DNA from: Clavelina lepadiformis
Lineage: Eukaryota; Chordata; Ascidiacea; Aplousobranchia; Clavelinidae
DNA: 64,000 nt
NCBI RefSeq assembly: GCF_947623445.1
Contig: NC_135246.1
Location: 1,180,501-1,244,500, forward strand
Direction of reading: 5' to 3'
In this document: positions 11,830-22,670 of the stretch, one piece after another
How the letters are laid out: every line of letters starts with the position of its first letter
Position numbering within the stretch: the stretch's first letter is position 1
Notes under the pieces: generated by a model
Seen by the model: only the letters and a program-made list of their open reading frames with translations
The model's database searches: none
What the model was told of the DNA's origin: nothing
Position numbers and translations under genes: made by a program

Positions 11830-12681
11830 TTACTTTTTGGTCAAATATTTTTTGGATATAACTGGTTTCAAGTCTCTTACAGAATGATTCTGGGAAGAAG
11901 TTCCTTGTCTTGTGCTCGGATGAGATCTTCCAGGAGCAGTCCTGTTCGATGTTATCTGGAGTGGCAAATAAGAAGTGGATGGTTGGGAAGCTTCTAAATA
12001 TGACACTGGAGGTTTGCCAATACCACTGTTATCAAGCCTCATGTATCCGTCGATCAGTGAACTTAACCCTGTGAGGCCGCCCATGGCTTGGTACGGGGTT
12101 TCGTAATTTGCCACTGGATGACCTCGTTCAGCTCTCTGCTCTCGTGTCTCGATTATTAACTTGTGCTCATTAATTAGATACCCACAGCCACATCTGAAAG
12201 AGGAATCAAACTCCTGGCACTTACATCTTCCACAAGGGTATGGACCTGATACCAGGTGTTCAGTTACGAGATGTTTACAGTGACATCTCAAAAACTGATT
12301 CCCATTTTTCGGAACAAATTTGAAACCAGAACATTTGCAGCTTTTAACTTTGCACTGAATTTCTGATGATTCACTCACGCTTTCAGTAAAGTCAGTCCGA
12401 TGACCTTTGTATCGATGTTGACAAAAGCACATTGTCTCGGGGCCAATGAGCTTGCAATCCAGTCCTGTTGGATTGCTCCAACTAACATACATCCGATTCT
12501 TCATTCGCATAGGGAGAACCTTTTTCTTATATGCTTCGTATTCTTCTGGTGTGAAAAGAGTCCCGTCATCATCGTCACCAACAATATTCCGATACTCAAA
12601 GTAAGCATCGATGGCAGAAGCACCACTTGAGGTGACTTTCAAATGTACACCTTCACTCATTTTGTGGCTGTTTAAATGCAT
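11830..12681 (-). CDS. FAM221A: FAM221A homologue, single exon
   Basis: An uninterrupted reading frame of 283 residues. The family signature is clear: a central block of three Cys/His clusters (PETMCFCQHRYKGHRTDF; CKVKSCKCSGFKFVPKNG with RCHCKHLVTEH; CGRCKCQEFDSSFRCGCGY with INEH), which probably bind metal. The C-terminus is Ser/Thr/Pro-rich and looks disordered. The length matches vertebrate FAM221A, about 300 residues. The first ATG (12681, MHLNSHKM) and the second (12660, MSEGVHLK) are both possible starts; the second gives a more family-like N-terminus. No biochemical function is established for the family. The gene sits just upstream of, and on the same strand as, the BtpA gene, with no sign of a functional link. 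Confidence 0.88.
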   Translation of the reverse strand: MHLNSHKMSEGVHLKVTSSGASAIDAYFEYRNIVGDDDDGTLFTPEEYEAYKKKVLPMRMKNRMYVSWSNPTGLDCKLIGPETMCFCQHRYKGHRTDFTESVSESSEIQCKVKSCKCSGFKFVPKNGNQFLRCHCKHLVTEHLVSGPYPCGRCKCQEFDSSFRCGCGYLINEHKLIIETREQRAERGHPVANYETPYQAMGGLTGLSSLIDGYMRLDNSGIGKPPVSYLEASQPSTSYLPLQITSNRTAPGRSHPSTRQGTSSQNHSVRDLKPVISKKYLTKK

Positions 12682-14297
12682 TAAAAATATTAAAGTTATT
12701 ACTTATTATCTATACTAGATTTTAAATAGCCCAATTATCAAGTATTATACCATATTTCACATTTCCATTTACAGTGTATGTATAATTAGCCTAAAATAGA
12801 AAAACTATGGGCATTTTTCGGCATTGGGGAACTAAAGACACCATACAAAAAATACACTCACAAACAATTAATGGAAGGAATAATTAATTCGCCATGTTAT
12901 TTCAAATTTAACAAGTTTACATTAAATAAACTTAGTAATTGCTTGACGTGGAGCGACGAAAGACCCAATGTACGCGAAAAAATGGCAAAACCATGATGGC
13001 TTAGCGTAAAACATGCCGCACATACAAGGTGTAAATTGTAGGGTACCGGTAGGTTAATTACCGGTACAATCAGTGGTCAAACAGTGCTAGGCTAGTACAA
13101 AGATGGAAGATTAGCACGGTGATCAAACCTAAACACCACGTTATACTTCGATACCTCATAAATGACCTCGTAAGTAACAATTTTGAAATTGGGGGTCGAC
13201 CAGTAAGGAAATATTGCAAGTAGGATTACGAAAGTAACAAGGGGTTGGGAACCAAAGTACCAAACCACTTGCTGCAGCTGGCCCTAAATTCTGAAAATAA
13301 ATCTTCAGTAATTGCGGGGAAACCCCATTTTGCTGGCGAATCAAACCATAGATTAATAAGAAACATAAAATCTATAATTGTAATCTATACTAAGACCTAC
13401 GATACAAAGAACTCTGTATCGTTGCTATATATACTTTATAGTTCTTTATATCGTTGCCAATGCCTTTATAATACATGCTTGGACAATCGTCTTTTCTTTT
13501 TCTTTAATTCCATTTTCTCTTTTGGAGCATTCTCGCATTCGGCTTCTCTGCCAAGTCACGCCTGACTGAATTTAAAGAAAAACAGCATGTGATGTTTTTG
13601 ATATTCATATTCAACCACAATGGAAATTTAGCACATACATTTTTCTGACATAACAAATAAATTAAATTAAATCATAACTGTTGTTTATTTTCAACTAAAG
13701 TAAAACTTGGTGTTTTCACAGTTAAATGTGGAAAGAATTTCACAAACGCGAAAATGTTATCAAAATCGTGGAACTGTTTAAATTAGTTAAACAGGAACAA
13801 AGCTTGTTTTTTTCTGGTTTGGAACACGGAAGTTTAAATTTTTCAGTCTGATCGGCTTACCACATTAAATTTGTCTAAGGTGATAATAAATAGACAGACC
13901 GCACGAAATTAGATTAATATACCGCGTATAGTAACATAAAGTCGCCCAAAAACTTTTACAGATATTTGATTTTTCCTTGTGATATGAAGTGAATGTATAA
14001 CATATATAGCACTTCACACTTAGGCATACAGCTCATACTGTGTTAAGACATTAACGAACATTGATTTGCATATTTTGTATGGCGATTGTAATAGTGAATT
14101 GTAGTTATTTTTATAAGTGGCATTTAATAAGCGATTATTTGTTCTCCAGTTAGATAAAATGTATTATTAAGTAAGCTGTACTGTCCTTGGTCAATCATGT
14201 CATTCAAACCTTTAATTTCTAAACCGACATATTGGACACAGTATATGAGTGTGTAATGAAAAGTGGTGTATGGTACTGTAATGAAAAGTGGTATATG
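12682..14297. other. intergenic; no gene recognised
   Basis: A/T-rich sequence with only short chance reading frames (for example 13245-13565). The segment next to 12681 should carry the FAM221A promoter. At 14246-14298 the short phrase TGTAATGAAAAGTGGTRTAT occurs twice, leading into the tandem repeat that follows. Confidence 0.4.
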
Positions 14298-15090
14298 GTA
14301 CCTTAGCCTGTAAGGTTTACCCACTACACTACAAAGTCTGTTTACTTGTGTATATCTTAACAGTGAACTTTGATAGACTTCAGCAATAATGACACAGGAA
14401 TGACTACTGTATAATCTGATTATATTTGAAGCTACTTTGAACGAATACATCAAGATAGAACATTGTGACAGCTACATAATAAAGTCGACCACTTTCTAGG
14501 GTTAACTTCGTAGACTGTGACGCAATGAATAGTTATAAATGAAAGAATAACTCACGTCACGATTTATAACGATATACAGGAAGTCATGCATAGGCGACAC
14601 GTAACGCAATGCTTTGCTTTGCCGATTTCCGTTTTCTATGCGGCATTCAATTTGCAAACAATTTTATAAAATCATCACAGTACCTTAACCTGTAAGGTTT
14701 GCCCACTTCACTACAAAGTCTGTTTACTTGTGTATATCTTAACAGTGAACTTTGATAGACTTCAGCAATAATAACACGGGAATGACAACTGTATAATCTG
14801 ATTATATTGAAGCTTCTTTGAACGATTACATTTTAAATAAAAACATTGGGACAGCTACATAATAAAGTCGACCACTTTCTAGGGTTAACTTCGTAGACTG
14901 TAACGCATTGAACAACTATGAATAACAACACACGCAATGCAGGCATGCACGACATTTTTGTCACGACTTAATACGATAAGCAGAGAGTAATCGATTACGT
15001 AACGTTATGCTTTGCTTTGCCGATTTCCGTAAACAAAACAGTATTCTATGCGGCATTCTATTTGCAGGTAATCTTATCATATCATCACAA
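14298..15090. repeat. tandem duplication of a ~0.4 kb repeat
   Basis: Two head-to-tail units, about 14298-14681 and 14682-15090, run from GTACCTTARCCTGTAAGG to CTATGCGGCATTC...ATCATCACA. They share long near-identical stretches, such as CTTTGATAGACTTCAGCAAT, AAAGTCGACCACTTTCTAGG and GCTTTGCTTTGCCGATTTCC. A third, inverted partial copy lies inside the hAT element at 21849-22047, so this is a dispersed repeat family. On the minus strand a TAGTGTAGTGGG word resembles a tRNA-type A box, but I find no B box, so a SINE origin is unproven. Confidence 0.8.
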
Positions 15091-15202
15091 GTGTTTTTAA
15101 GTAGCGTCAGATATTTAGAGTGTTCGAAGTTAGATGGTACTTGTGGTAAAGAAGCTCGGTGACGTAGAATATGTTAGATTTTTAGTCATTTACTATGAAT
15201 TA

Positions 15203-15400
15203 CAGTGGGACCTCGTTAATCCGTACCCCGAACAACCGGAATCCCCGCTATCCGACACAAAACTGCCGGGAACGGATTTCTTCCTATGTATTTTACCCCT
15301 TTAATCCGGATACCCCGCTGTCCGACTCCGACACAAAAGTTTTGGAACAAATGTGCTAAATCAATAGCAATAAAATCCGATAAACCGGATTATTAACAGT
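15203..15400 (+). mobile_element. Tigger/pogo-like DNA transposon terminus (fragment)
   Basis: The sequence begins CAGTGGGACCTCGTTAATCC after a TA dinucleotide, the familiar start of Tigger/pogo-type elements, and has the repeated TTAATCCGGATACCCC-type subterminal words (about 15207 and 15300). I could not find the matching inverted end before 16068, so this is one end of a larger or truncated element, with no transposase visible. Confidence 0.6.
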
Positions 15401-16068
15401 TAAGCGAAAATGATTCACGATTGTCCTAATACACTATGTACACTGGGTAGTTAGTTGACGAAACAATAGCTGATTATCTACGCATAATAACGTTGCGGTC
15501 TTTATTCATTCAAAAGTACAGTACTGTACAGCATTGCGCTTTGTAAAAAATTTTAGCCGCACAGCTTTTTAGTCATACTATGAAATACTGTACAGTATTT
15601 TAGAAACGAAAAAATAAATTGTTCATCAACAGTAACAAACAACACTTCCGCGGTCGCAAAAAAATACGTACATTACATCGGTTGAGTGCGGCAATCTATT
15701 GAAGACATACTGCTGCAACTCAATCGTGCTATCATGCAGCTTTTGATATCGCATTGCGCTAAGATTGGAAACAGGTCAAAGAAAGTTCAAGACTGCTGGT
15801 CCCGCCGGAATGCTTCGCCATGCAAGAGCGGTTGTCAAACCGATTTGCGGCCGAAGGTTCGTCACTTGGAGAACATTCGTCTTTAATACGGTGGTTCTGG
15901 GATTCGACACTGGGTCGGATCATACAAAAAATATAATTTTATTTTAGTTGCTGTCCAGCCAGAAAGTCGGTACTTATACTTTATGAACTATATACTATAT
16001 GACTCGGTAATTTATACTTTATGAACGTTGTGCTGACTTAAAGAAACAATCATAGATAGCATAAACAA
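15401..16068. other. intergenic or remaining interior of the Tigger-like fragment
   Basis: No supported gene. There are short GTACTGTACAG palindromes near 15520 and 15590 and a direct repeat of TTATACTTTATGAAC at about 15970 and 16013. Confidence 0.35.
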
Positions 16069-16082
16069 CCCAGATAGCACGT
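16069..16082 (+). repeat. left terminal inverted repeat of the DUF4806 element
   Basis: CCCAGATAGCACGT, matched exactly in inverted orientation at 19956-19969. It is followed at once by an 11-bp-arm near-perfect palindrome (16080-16102) centred on GTCGGTCCGAC. Confidence 0.7.
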
Positions 16083-17371
16083 AGTTGTCGGTCCGACAAC
16101 TACAACGAGCTATTCTCGCTATAGCGATTGTAGCTCCTCTGCCGCTAATGGGTAGCAAGCTAGACACGGTGTTTTTACGCTGTCCAAAAGATCTTTGTCG
16201 GGCCGACGGAGGTCCATTAGTGATGTTAGATGATGCCATAAAACCGTTTAGAACAAAATAATGATTAAACATACATAACTTAGTTTTATTTAATATTTTT
16301 AAAATATAAATGTTATTATTTAATGAGGTTCGTAACAGTCGGAAAGGTTTTATCACTAAATGTTGGTAACAAACTAACAATTATAATAATTATAGTAATT
16401 CCTATAGTAATAACACCCCTGGCTTTTTTTATTCAGATATTTTGAATATAATACGTATTATACTTCTTTGTTTATTCTGAGTTTTTGTTTAACAATTAAA
16501 TAAACATTTATTTCTAAGTTATCAAATCGATATCATTTTAATGTTTTTTTCTGCTTTGAGGCTATGGTCGTCAGCAAGTTTGATTGTCGCCGTCTAGTTT
16601 GAACAATGAGATAGGATATAGTACGATACAATAGTTTGGATTGAGGATGTAACATTTAAAAGATATGAAGGCAGGCAAAAATTGTTTTCTGGTGGATTTT
16701 AAACCATAGTTCGGTTTATTATATAGTATTGCTGCTGATAAGTGGTTAGAGATTTGATACAAATCCAAATGTTATATGTACCAATTGTAGTTGGATTAGA
16801 TCTTATCATAAAACATACACATGCACGAGACTCGTTGATTGGTTAATGTGCGTCTGTCTGCACGCTAGGCTACGTAAAGAGTTTGGTATAGGCTAATGGC
16901 CTTAGTCACGTAGCTTAGTACGTGTGTTTTTCGACTAGGCCTACTGCTGCGTCATTTGCTTAAGGCAGGTTGTTTTCCGTTTCAGGATTATAAATCAATA
17001 TTCAACAAAAGTATAGCCTATATTTCAAACCATTTGGCATATAAAAGACATCCACCAAATTTCGAATGAGGCAAAATCTCGAAATAAAATGTGCCCTATA
17101 AGAAAGAAATACGTACTAAGTCATGCAAGCAAAGTCAATATCTGAAGAGGTCCAATAATAAACCTAGGCTAGGTGTCCAAGACTGCCAAGTTTTGTAACT
17201 TTATCATGAGCGAAACATGTATTTTAGACGGAGGATAAAAAAGCCCCCTCATGTGTATTTTGAGTCTCTCTGGAACTTGTGTAAAATAGAATTAAGGTGT
17301 GTAATTTTGCACTTGTAATGTATAATAGTTTCTAGTTTGACTAATAAAAGTGTCATGTTTTTAGGTTAACC

Positions 17372-19670
17372 ATGGCTTCAGCACAAAACATGCATACCAG
17401 TATAGTTTCCGATAGAACCCTGCGTCGGCATGCTGCAGCACGAGCTGAACGGCATAACATATTTTTCCAGCAAAGCGATGAAGAAAGATCGGATCCGGTT
17501 GCTGTATTACAATCAAATAGTACTACAGAAAGTATATCTGCAATATCTACATGTACCGGTAATCGTTCTGTTTCGCAGAACATTGACTTTGATGTTAATG
17601 ATAATTCAGACCAACGTACAATTACAATTACATAATTTATTTGTAATGAAGTATTCAAACTCGCACATTTTTCAAATATTTTGTTGAAACAAAAACATAT
17701 ACATATTTTTTATCAGAATTCGACCTCCATCTCGACTTGAAGATTCAAATTCTGACAATGATGCCAGGTAAAGTAAACAGAATTGACCTTGGATGATGAA
17801 ATAAACAAAGTGCAAATGCTTGATAAATTACCTGATTAATTATTATTATACATGTTATGACTGTCTAAAGTAGTGATTTGCACATTAGTGAACATATTTA
17901 CTGCAGTAACCACTGGGAATCAGACCAATCCAAACCCAAAAGGAAAAAATTGTTTTTACAACATTCAACACCACCACCTGTTGTTCCAGAAATGCCTAAC
18001 ACCCAGGAAAGAAGGTATACATTATTCTCGATATTGCTGTTATTATAAATAATATGTAATTTTTTAAATAAGTTATGGGCTACATATAAAAGTTATCAAT
18101 CTTTACATTAATGTTCAAGGTAAAAAAATGAAAGTATTTTATCTTCAAGTAGAAGTGATAAGCTATGCTACCAATTTCTTTGTTTTGGCAGTGCAAATAC
18201 TTCTTTTTCAACACCCATTTTAGTTGCAAGGTAAACAAATTTGACATGCAATATTTCCAGTACTGTACTAACTGCAATCTTTATTTGTCGTGCCCGTATC
18301 AGACCATTATAACATGCGTATTTCACTAAATGATGTATTTAATACTAACAATACACACTTCATGTTTTTTGCAGTTCTGTGACTTCTCAAGAAACTGATG
18401 TACAGGCAAGTGCGTCACATCAATTGCCCACAGAACGGTAAGTTTAAGTTGTACAGAACTAAATAAATTTTCCCGGAATAATTGCATGTAAAAAGGAGTA
18501 AAGTAAAAGTGGTTTTGTAAAACTCTTTGGTGGGCTACCAATTATCATGTGTCACAAGCTCTTGGTGATGTTGCGCAAATATTTGAACAGTGAGAGACCA
18601 TCTACTATTCTCTTACTTGAAAGAATTTAGGGACAAGTAAAACAAAACAGTGTAATGCTCCAGTCTCTTCATCGCCAATTTGTGGAAGGGCAGATACCGT
18701 CCACTTCTTCGGTGGAACACTTCAACTTGCCGATAGATTCATTTGAGGATTTTGATAGGGTGGAATCACTGCTAGCAGAGAAATCACAAGCGCATGTTTT
18801 TGTAAGTGCAACATGTAGGTTAATATGCAAGTTACTGATAATTAAATAATAACATGAATATTGAGTATTTTCATCTCTTTTATCTAATTGCTATGGGGGA
18901 CTACGTTGACATTTTTTTCAACTTTGATAATGCTTCCATGTAAAAGCATGACATGTAACCAGTAACATAATGCCGCCAAACAATTGATTCTTATCAGGAT
19001 TTTTTTCAGATTTCCTATCTAGAAACAATAGGTGGCATAACAGCAAAAGATGTTATCAGCATGATGTTGAGCAAATTGTTGACCTGTGAACTGGCAACCA
19101 ATTGTAATTGGATGGGAAAGGGTCATAAGACAGGAATGCATTCATCACAACTCGCAAAAGCTGTTATAGGTGAATAAGTCAAAATTGAGTGTTGATGGTT
19201 TTGCTAAGTCATGTTTTGATTTTTTAGGTTGCTTACCGCTTCTTAATTGTTTTAAGATGTATTGTGAGTGTTATTTACTATTAGGCCTATCTGTCGATGA
19301 TGTTTACTCCAGTATTTTGTTTTTATGTCATTATACTTTAGATGCTGCCAAGAAATCGGGTATTAAGGAAGCAGAGAGTATCTGCGAGATCAAGAAATGG
19401 TTAAAAAATGCTAGTGATAGGGAAGGGGGACGGCTAAAAAGAATGAAGAACAAAATGGGTAAGCTGTGTGGCATGCGTGTGTGATGTTCATATCATGTAT
19501 TGCAGAACGTTTTACTTTGCATTTTTAATTTTGTAGATAGTAAAGAAACATTATGCAATATAGTTCATTACAAAAATGTTTTAGATAAAGAGCGGAAAGA
19601 TGAAGCCACGCACAGACAATTGTATTTCATGAATTTCGACTCATCTTCTACAAGTGATGATAGCGGATGA
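17372..19670 (+). CDS. DUF4806-domain protein of the TIR element, about 9 exons, with one in-frame stop
   Basis: Exon 1 runs 17372-~17558 (MASAQNMHTSIV..., with SDRTLRRH). Then come 17717-17767, 17907-18014, 18192-18230, 18375-18437, 18591-18801, 19010-19169, 19342-19458 and 19537-19670. From exon 2 on, all junction phases agree. The DUF4806 domain spans the last four exons (FEDFDRVESLLAEKSQAHVF, then YLETIGGITAKDVISMMLSK, then NCNWMGKGHKTGMHSS, then EICEIKKWLKNASDREGGRL in its local form SICEIKKWLKNASDREGGRL). The upstream exons are short, Ser/Pro-rich and probably disordered. There are two flaws. The exon 1-2 junction is out of phase as I read it, so a different donor or a small missed exon is likely. 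Exon 18591-18801 has a TAG just before GQVKQNSV. DUF4806 proteins recur next to transposons in animals; their role is unknown. Poly(A) candidates lie at 19684 and 19727. Confidence 0.65.
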
Positions 19671-19955
19671 TGATAGTGATTATAATAAAATATTGTGTTT
19701 GCTGGTAGAACTTTCAAATTTGAAAAAATAAACTTTTTGCTGAACTGCATAAAAACCCTGTGTGTTAGTGATTGTTGGTAGGCCCAAAGTCGGCTCGTAG
19801 GAGATCGTAGCTAACTCGCCGACCGAGGTCCGACAAAGATTTTGTTGCTCCCTACCCGACCTAGGCCCGCTGGACAAAACGAAGTTGGCCCTTCAGCGAT
19901 TATCGTTTGTGGGCCGCCAAAAGCAAGCTAGCGGCTCGACGTCGGCCCTCGAGCG

Positions 19956-19969
19956 ACGTGCTATCTGGG
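19956..19969 (-). repeat. right terminal inverted repeat of the DUF4806 element
   Basis: ACGTGCTATCTGGG, the exact inverse of the left end at 16069-16082. Confidence 0.7.
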
Positions 19970-21337
19970 AAAGGTGTCAAAAATAAATTAGTCAAGGAGT
20001 TCTAAAAGAAAGACTAAAGCCTTTGGCTTTAGGCCAACCTAAAACAATCAACCTCGCATCCCCATAGTTGCTTGTTTGTTGTTATGTAAACACCTACGCA
20101 TTGAACATTGTGAGCGATATGACACTAAAATTTATTAATTGCATTATAACAAAAAATCTATATACATGAGGTATAGGCCAAGCCAAGTCTAAGCCAAGCC
20201 AAGTCATGTGACTAATATGTCCTATATTCAAACAAAAAGTATTATCTTCTTACTCCGTTATGTCCAAAGTTTTTCAGTCTTCAACTTCAGTGCCTTTATT
20301 TTTATCAAGTGCTTTGTTTTCAACTGTTTTGTTACGTAACAAAGCGTCATTCGTTCAATTCCCTCATGTCTGCCATTTTGGAAATTTGTGAATGCTTGTA
20401 AGCATGTTAGAACAGTTATGCATGTTGTTATTGAACGTCAGATTCTATCAAACTTATAACTTTAAATTTATTTTAAAAGAGGTTCCCACGTACTATTTTT
20501 AAATTCTTTTACAATTACATCGACCTTTTGGGCTTGCTCAAGTAAGGAATTGTAAAACTTACGCAAATTAGCCTAGACTAGGCTACAATATTACTGAAAA
20601 CAAGTGTTGTTATCGTTAGATTCGGCAGCGCACTTTTGGTGCGTTAATGAGTACAATCATGTAGCCTAGCTTAATTAGGTAGTTGAATTATGTATGCCCT
20701 TAATCAATAGACCTTTTCCAAGTTACCTCCGCTTTTATCGCCGAGTCAAAGTGGGTCGACAGTGTCCATTGTTAAGTATAAGCGATCGAAAAAAATCTTG
20801 CCACCCAGACTGCAACTCGAAAGAGGTCTATTGCGACACGATTTTCCTGCATCTTTACATGTCTTGTTGTAAGTAAACAAAGGCATGATAAAGCATCAAA
20901 ATCCGCACATGACAGCTTGTCAGTGCAGTCTTTGATCTTATCGATAAACGTCCAGAATTTCAGTCTGGGAACAGGCTAGCATGGATTTACAACGTATGCT
21001 AGGCTATGACAGTTTTGGGGTTTGCGCAGGTAACTTATTTCGTTTCTGTAAATATTCACCAATAGGTCTACAGTAGTACAGTAGGCCTACATCAGAAAAT
21101 AACGCCTGTTGCTAAAAGGTCTAGATAATAATTACTAGAATTTACAGATGAACTTTCTCTGCCCTGTGTCTGCTTATAATGCAAGCTATACAAGGAATTA
21201 TATAGGAGACCATTTGCAATATGGACATTACTCTAGTTGGTATTTGGTTGCTAATTAGATTGAACTAGCAGTTGTGTATGCACGTATGTGTGAGCCCCTT
21301 CTAAATCATAGAATTGGAATTTACATCAGTTTATTAC
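19970..21337. other. intergenic; no gene recognised
   Basis: A/T-rich sequence with a short AAGCCAAGTCT-type direct repeat near 20177-20206. No exon with family resemblance was found. The last eight bases (TTTATTAC, 21330-21337) are the left target duplication of the hAT element that follows. Confidence 0.4.
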
Positions 21338-22237
21338 CAGAGGTGGGCGGTCGGTACTTTGAAAGTACCGTCGTTAACGATACCGTTAATTGGCAAAAAA
21401 TGTACCGACGGTTCCGGTATTCGGTACTATTTTAAAAAAGTGTTTCGGTACTTTGTCGGTACTCGGTACCGGTACATTTTGTGTAAAAGATGCTGCTGCA
21501 AATGCAATATTTGCCGCAATTATGCCCCCTGTAAAAGTTACTCCAGCTCAAAACATGTGTAGGCCTAATGTTAATCGGTTGCAATTTTACTTGACATTTC
21601 TAGATTAAAAAGGATCAACAGATACTAAAATTAGTATTAAGGACTAATTAACATGTATTTTTGAAAATATACTTGTGATAAATATATCACTTAATGTAAT
21701 ATAAAATTGTGTACGACATAGAATTCTCATCTATGGAATCAATGAAGCATAGCACTTTGTGACGTAATCGATGCTTCCCCTGTGCGTGCATTTTGATTTA
21801 TTCAGTCCTTTTGGTTTCTACGTTCAACGCCGCAACATGTCTTTATGCTGTTGCTGTCACAATGTTCTATCTTGATGTATTCGTTCAAAGAAGCTTCAAA
21901 TATAATCAGATTATACAGTAGTCATTCCTGTGTCATTATTGCTGAAGTCTATCAAAGTTCACTGTTAAGATATACACAAGGAAACAGACTTTGTAGTGTA
22001 GTGGGTAAACCTTACAGGCTAAGGTACCATATACCACTTTTCATTACATACTTGTTAAAATTTTGAAAGTATCGCGTGGAAAGTACTGAGTACCTGGACC
22101 GACTGATATTTCTTGAAAAAAGTAATTCGGTACAGAGATTCTGTACTTTTTTCAATAAGTATCGACGGTATCGGTACTGAAAAAGTGTCGCGGTACAAAA
22201 ATTCGACACTATAGTACCGCGGTACTGCCCACCTATG
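21338..22237. mobile_element. non-autonomous hAT-type element with an inserted repeat
   Basis: The left end CAGAGGTGGGCGG and the right end, which reads CATAGGTGGGCAG when inverted, are typical hAT termini. Flanking 8-mers TTTATTAC (21330-21337) and TTTGTTAC (22238-22245) match at 7 of 8 positions, the expected hAT target duplication. The subterminal zones are packed with GGTAC words (for example CGGTACTCGGTACCGGTAC at about 21459). No transposase is encoded. The middle (21849-22047) is an inverted copy of the tandem repeat at 14298-15090. Confidence 0.8.
21849..22047. repeat. inverted copy of the 14.3 kb repeat, inside the hAT element
   Basis: Bases from GCTGTCACAATGTTC to ACCACTTTTCATTACA match the complement of 14276-14472 almost base for base. 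Similarity stops abruptly at both sides, so one element sits inside the other. Confidence 0.8.
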
Positions 22238-22308
22238 TTTGTTACACTAGGGAACGAGTTTTTGTTTATCAAATTTCCAACTGCAAAATAATTTATTCAA
22301 TCATACAA

Positions 22309-22670
22309 AGTTTTATGAAGCATTTACAGAGATTTCATAACAACATTAAAAGCAATTGTGAAACCCAAACTGTTAGGCCTACTGATAATTCGCATGTAAC
22401 ATTAGAAACATCAGATGATGCTGCTAATTCAAGTGGCATTTATACTCAAATCCAAGAGAGAGAGATTCATACATCGATATCATGATCCAGGAGCTAGATT
22501 ATGTAGAAATGTTGGCAGTACTTCTGTTTAAAACTTACAGAAAAGTATGTGTTGCCTCACAGTACATTCTTAAGCATCATGAATGACATTACGCCAGTTT
22601 TGAGCACATTTCATGCTGGCACATTTAAGTGTTTAACAGGTGCGTCGGGAACAATTCAGGAGAGATACTG
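22309..22670 (+). pseudogene. decayed protein-coding remnant, perhaps of a transposon
   Basis: Two protein-like readings lie close together in different frames. About 22309-22485 contains FMKHLQRFHNN, recalling the end of a zinc finger (H-x-x-x-H type), followed by a Ser/Asp-rich stretch. About 22545-22670 contains KYVLPHSTFLSIMNDITPVL. Another trace at about 22860-23000 reads AKRIFGKNLKTS in part. Similar Cys/His-plus-KYxLPxST proteins occur in animal transposons, in my recollection, but I cannot name the family. Confidence is low. Confidence 0.3.

Larger units (their letters stand above)
16069..19969 (+). mobile_element. 3.9 kb TIR-bounded DNA element carrying a DUF4806 gene
   Basis: The two ends carry the same 14 bases in inverted orientation: CCCAGATAGCACGT at 16069-16082 and its complement at 19956-19969. 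Inside each end is a G/C-rich zone full of GGCC/GTCGG words (16080-16215 and 19783-19955), quite unlike the A/T-rich interior. Between them is one plus-strand, multi-exon gene encoding a DUF4806 domain. No canonical transposase is seen, so the element is either non-autonomous or uses an unrecognised one. I could not identify a target-site duplication (left flank ATAAACAA, right flank AAAGGTGT). The superfamily is therefore left open. Confidence 0.65.

Noticed and set aside
8991-12681. BtpA gene and FAM221A as an operon
   Set aside because: Same strand, but 570 bases apart with a separate poly(A) signal after FAM221A; no evidence for a shared transcript.
14124-14453. Reading frame shared with 21845-22066 (MYSFK...SSHSCVIIAEVYQ)
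   Set aside because: It coincides exactly with the dispersed repeat, and the nearby tandem unit does not keep it open; shared because the DNA is shared, not because it codes.
16012-16380. Minus-strand reading frame across the left end of the DUF4806 element
   Set aside because: It crosses the TIR boundary into unrelated flank and has no protein resemblance.
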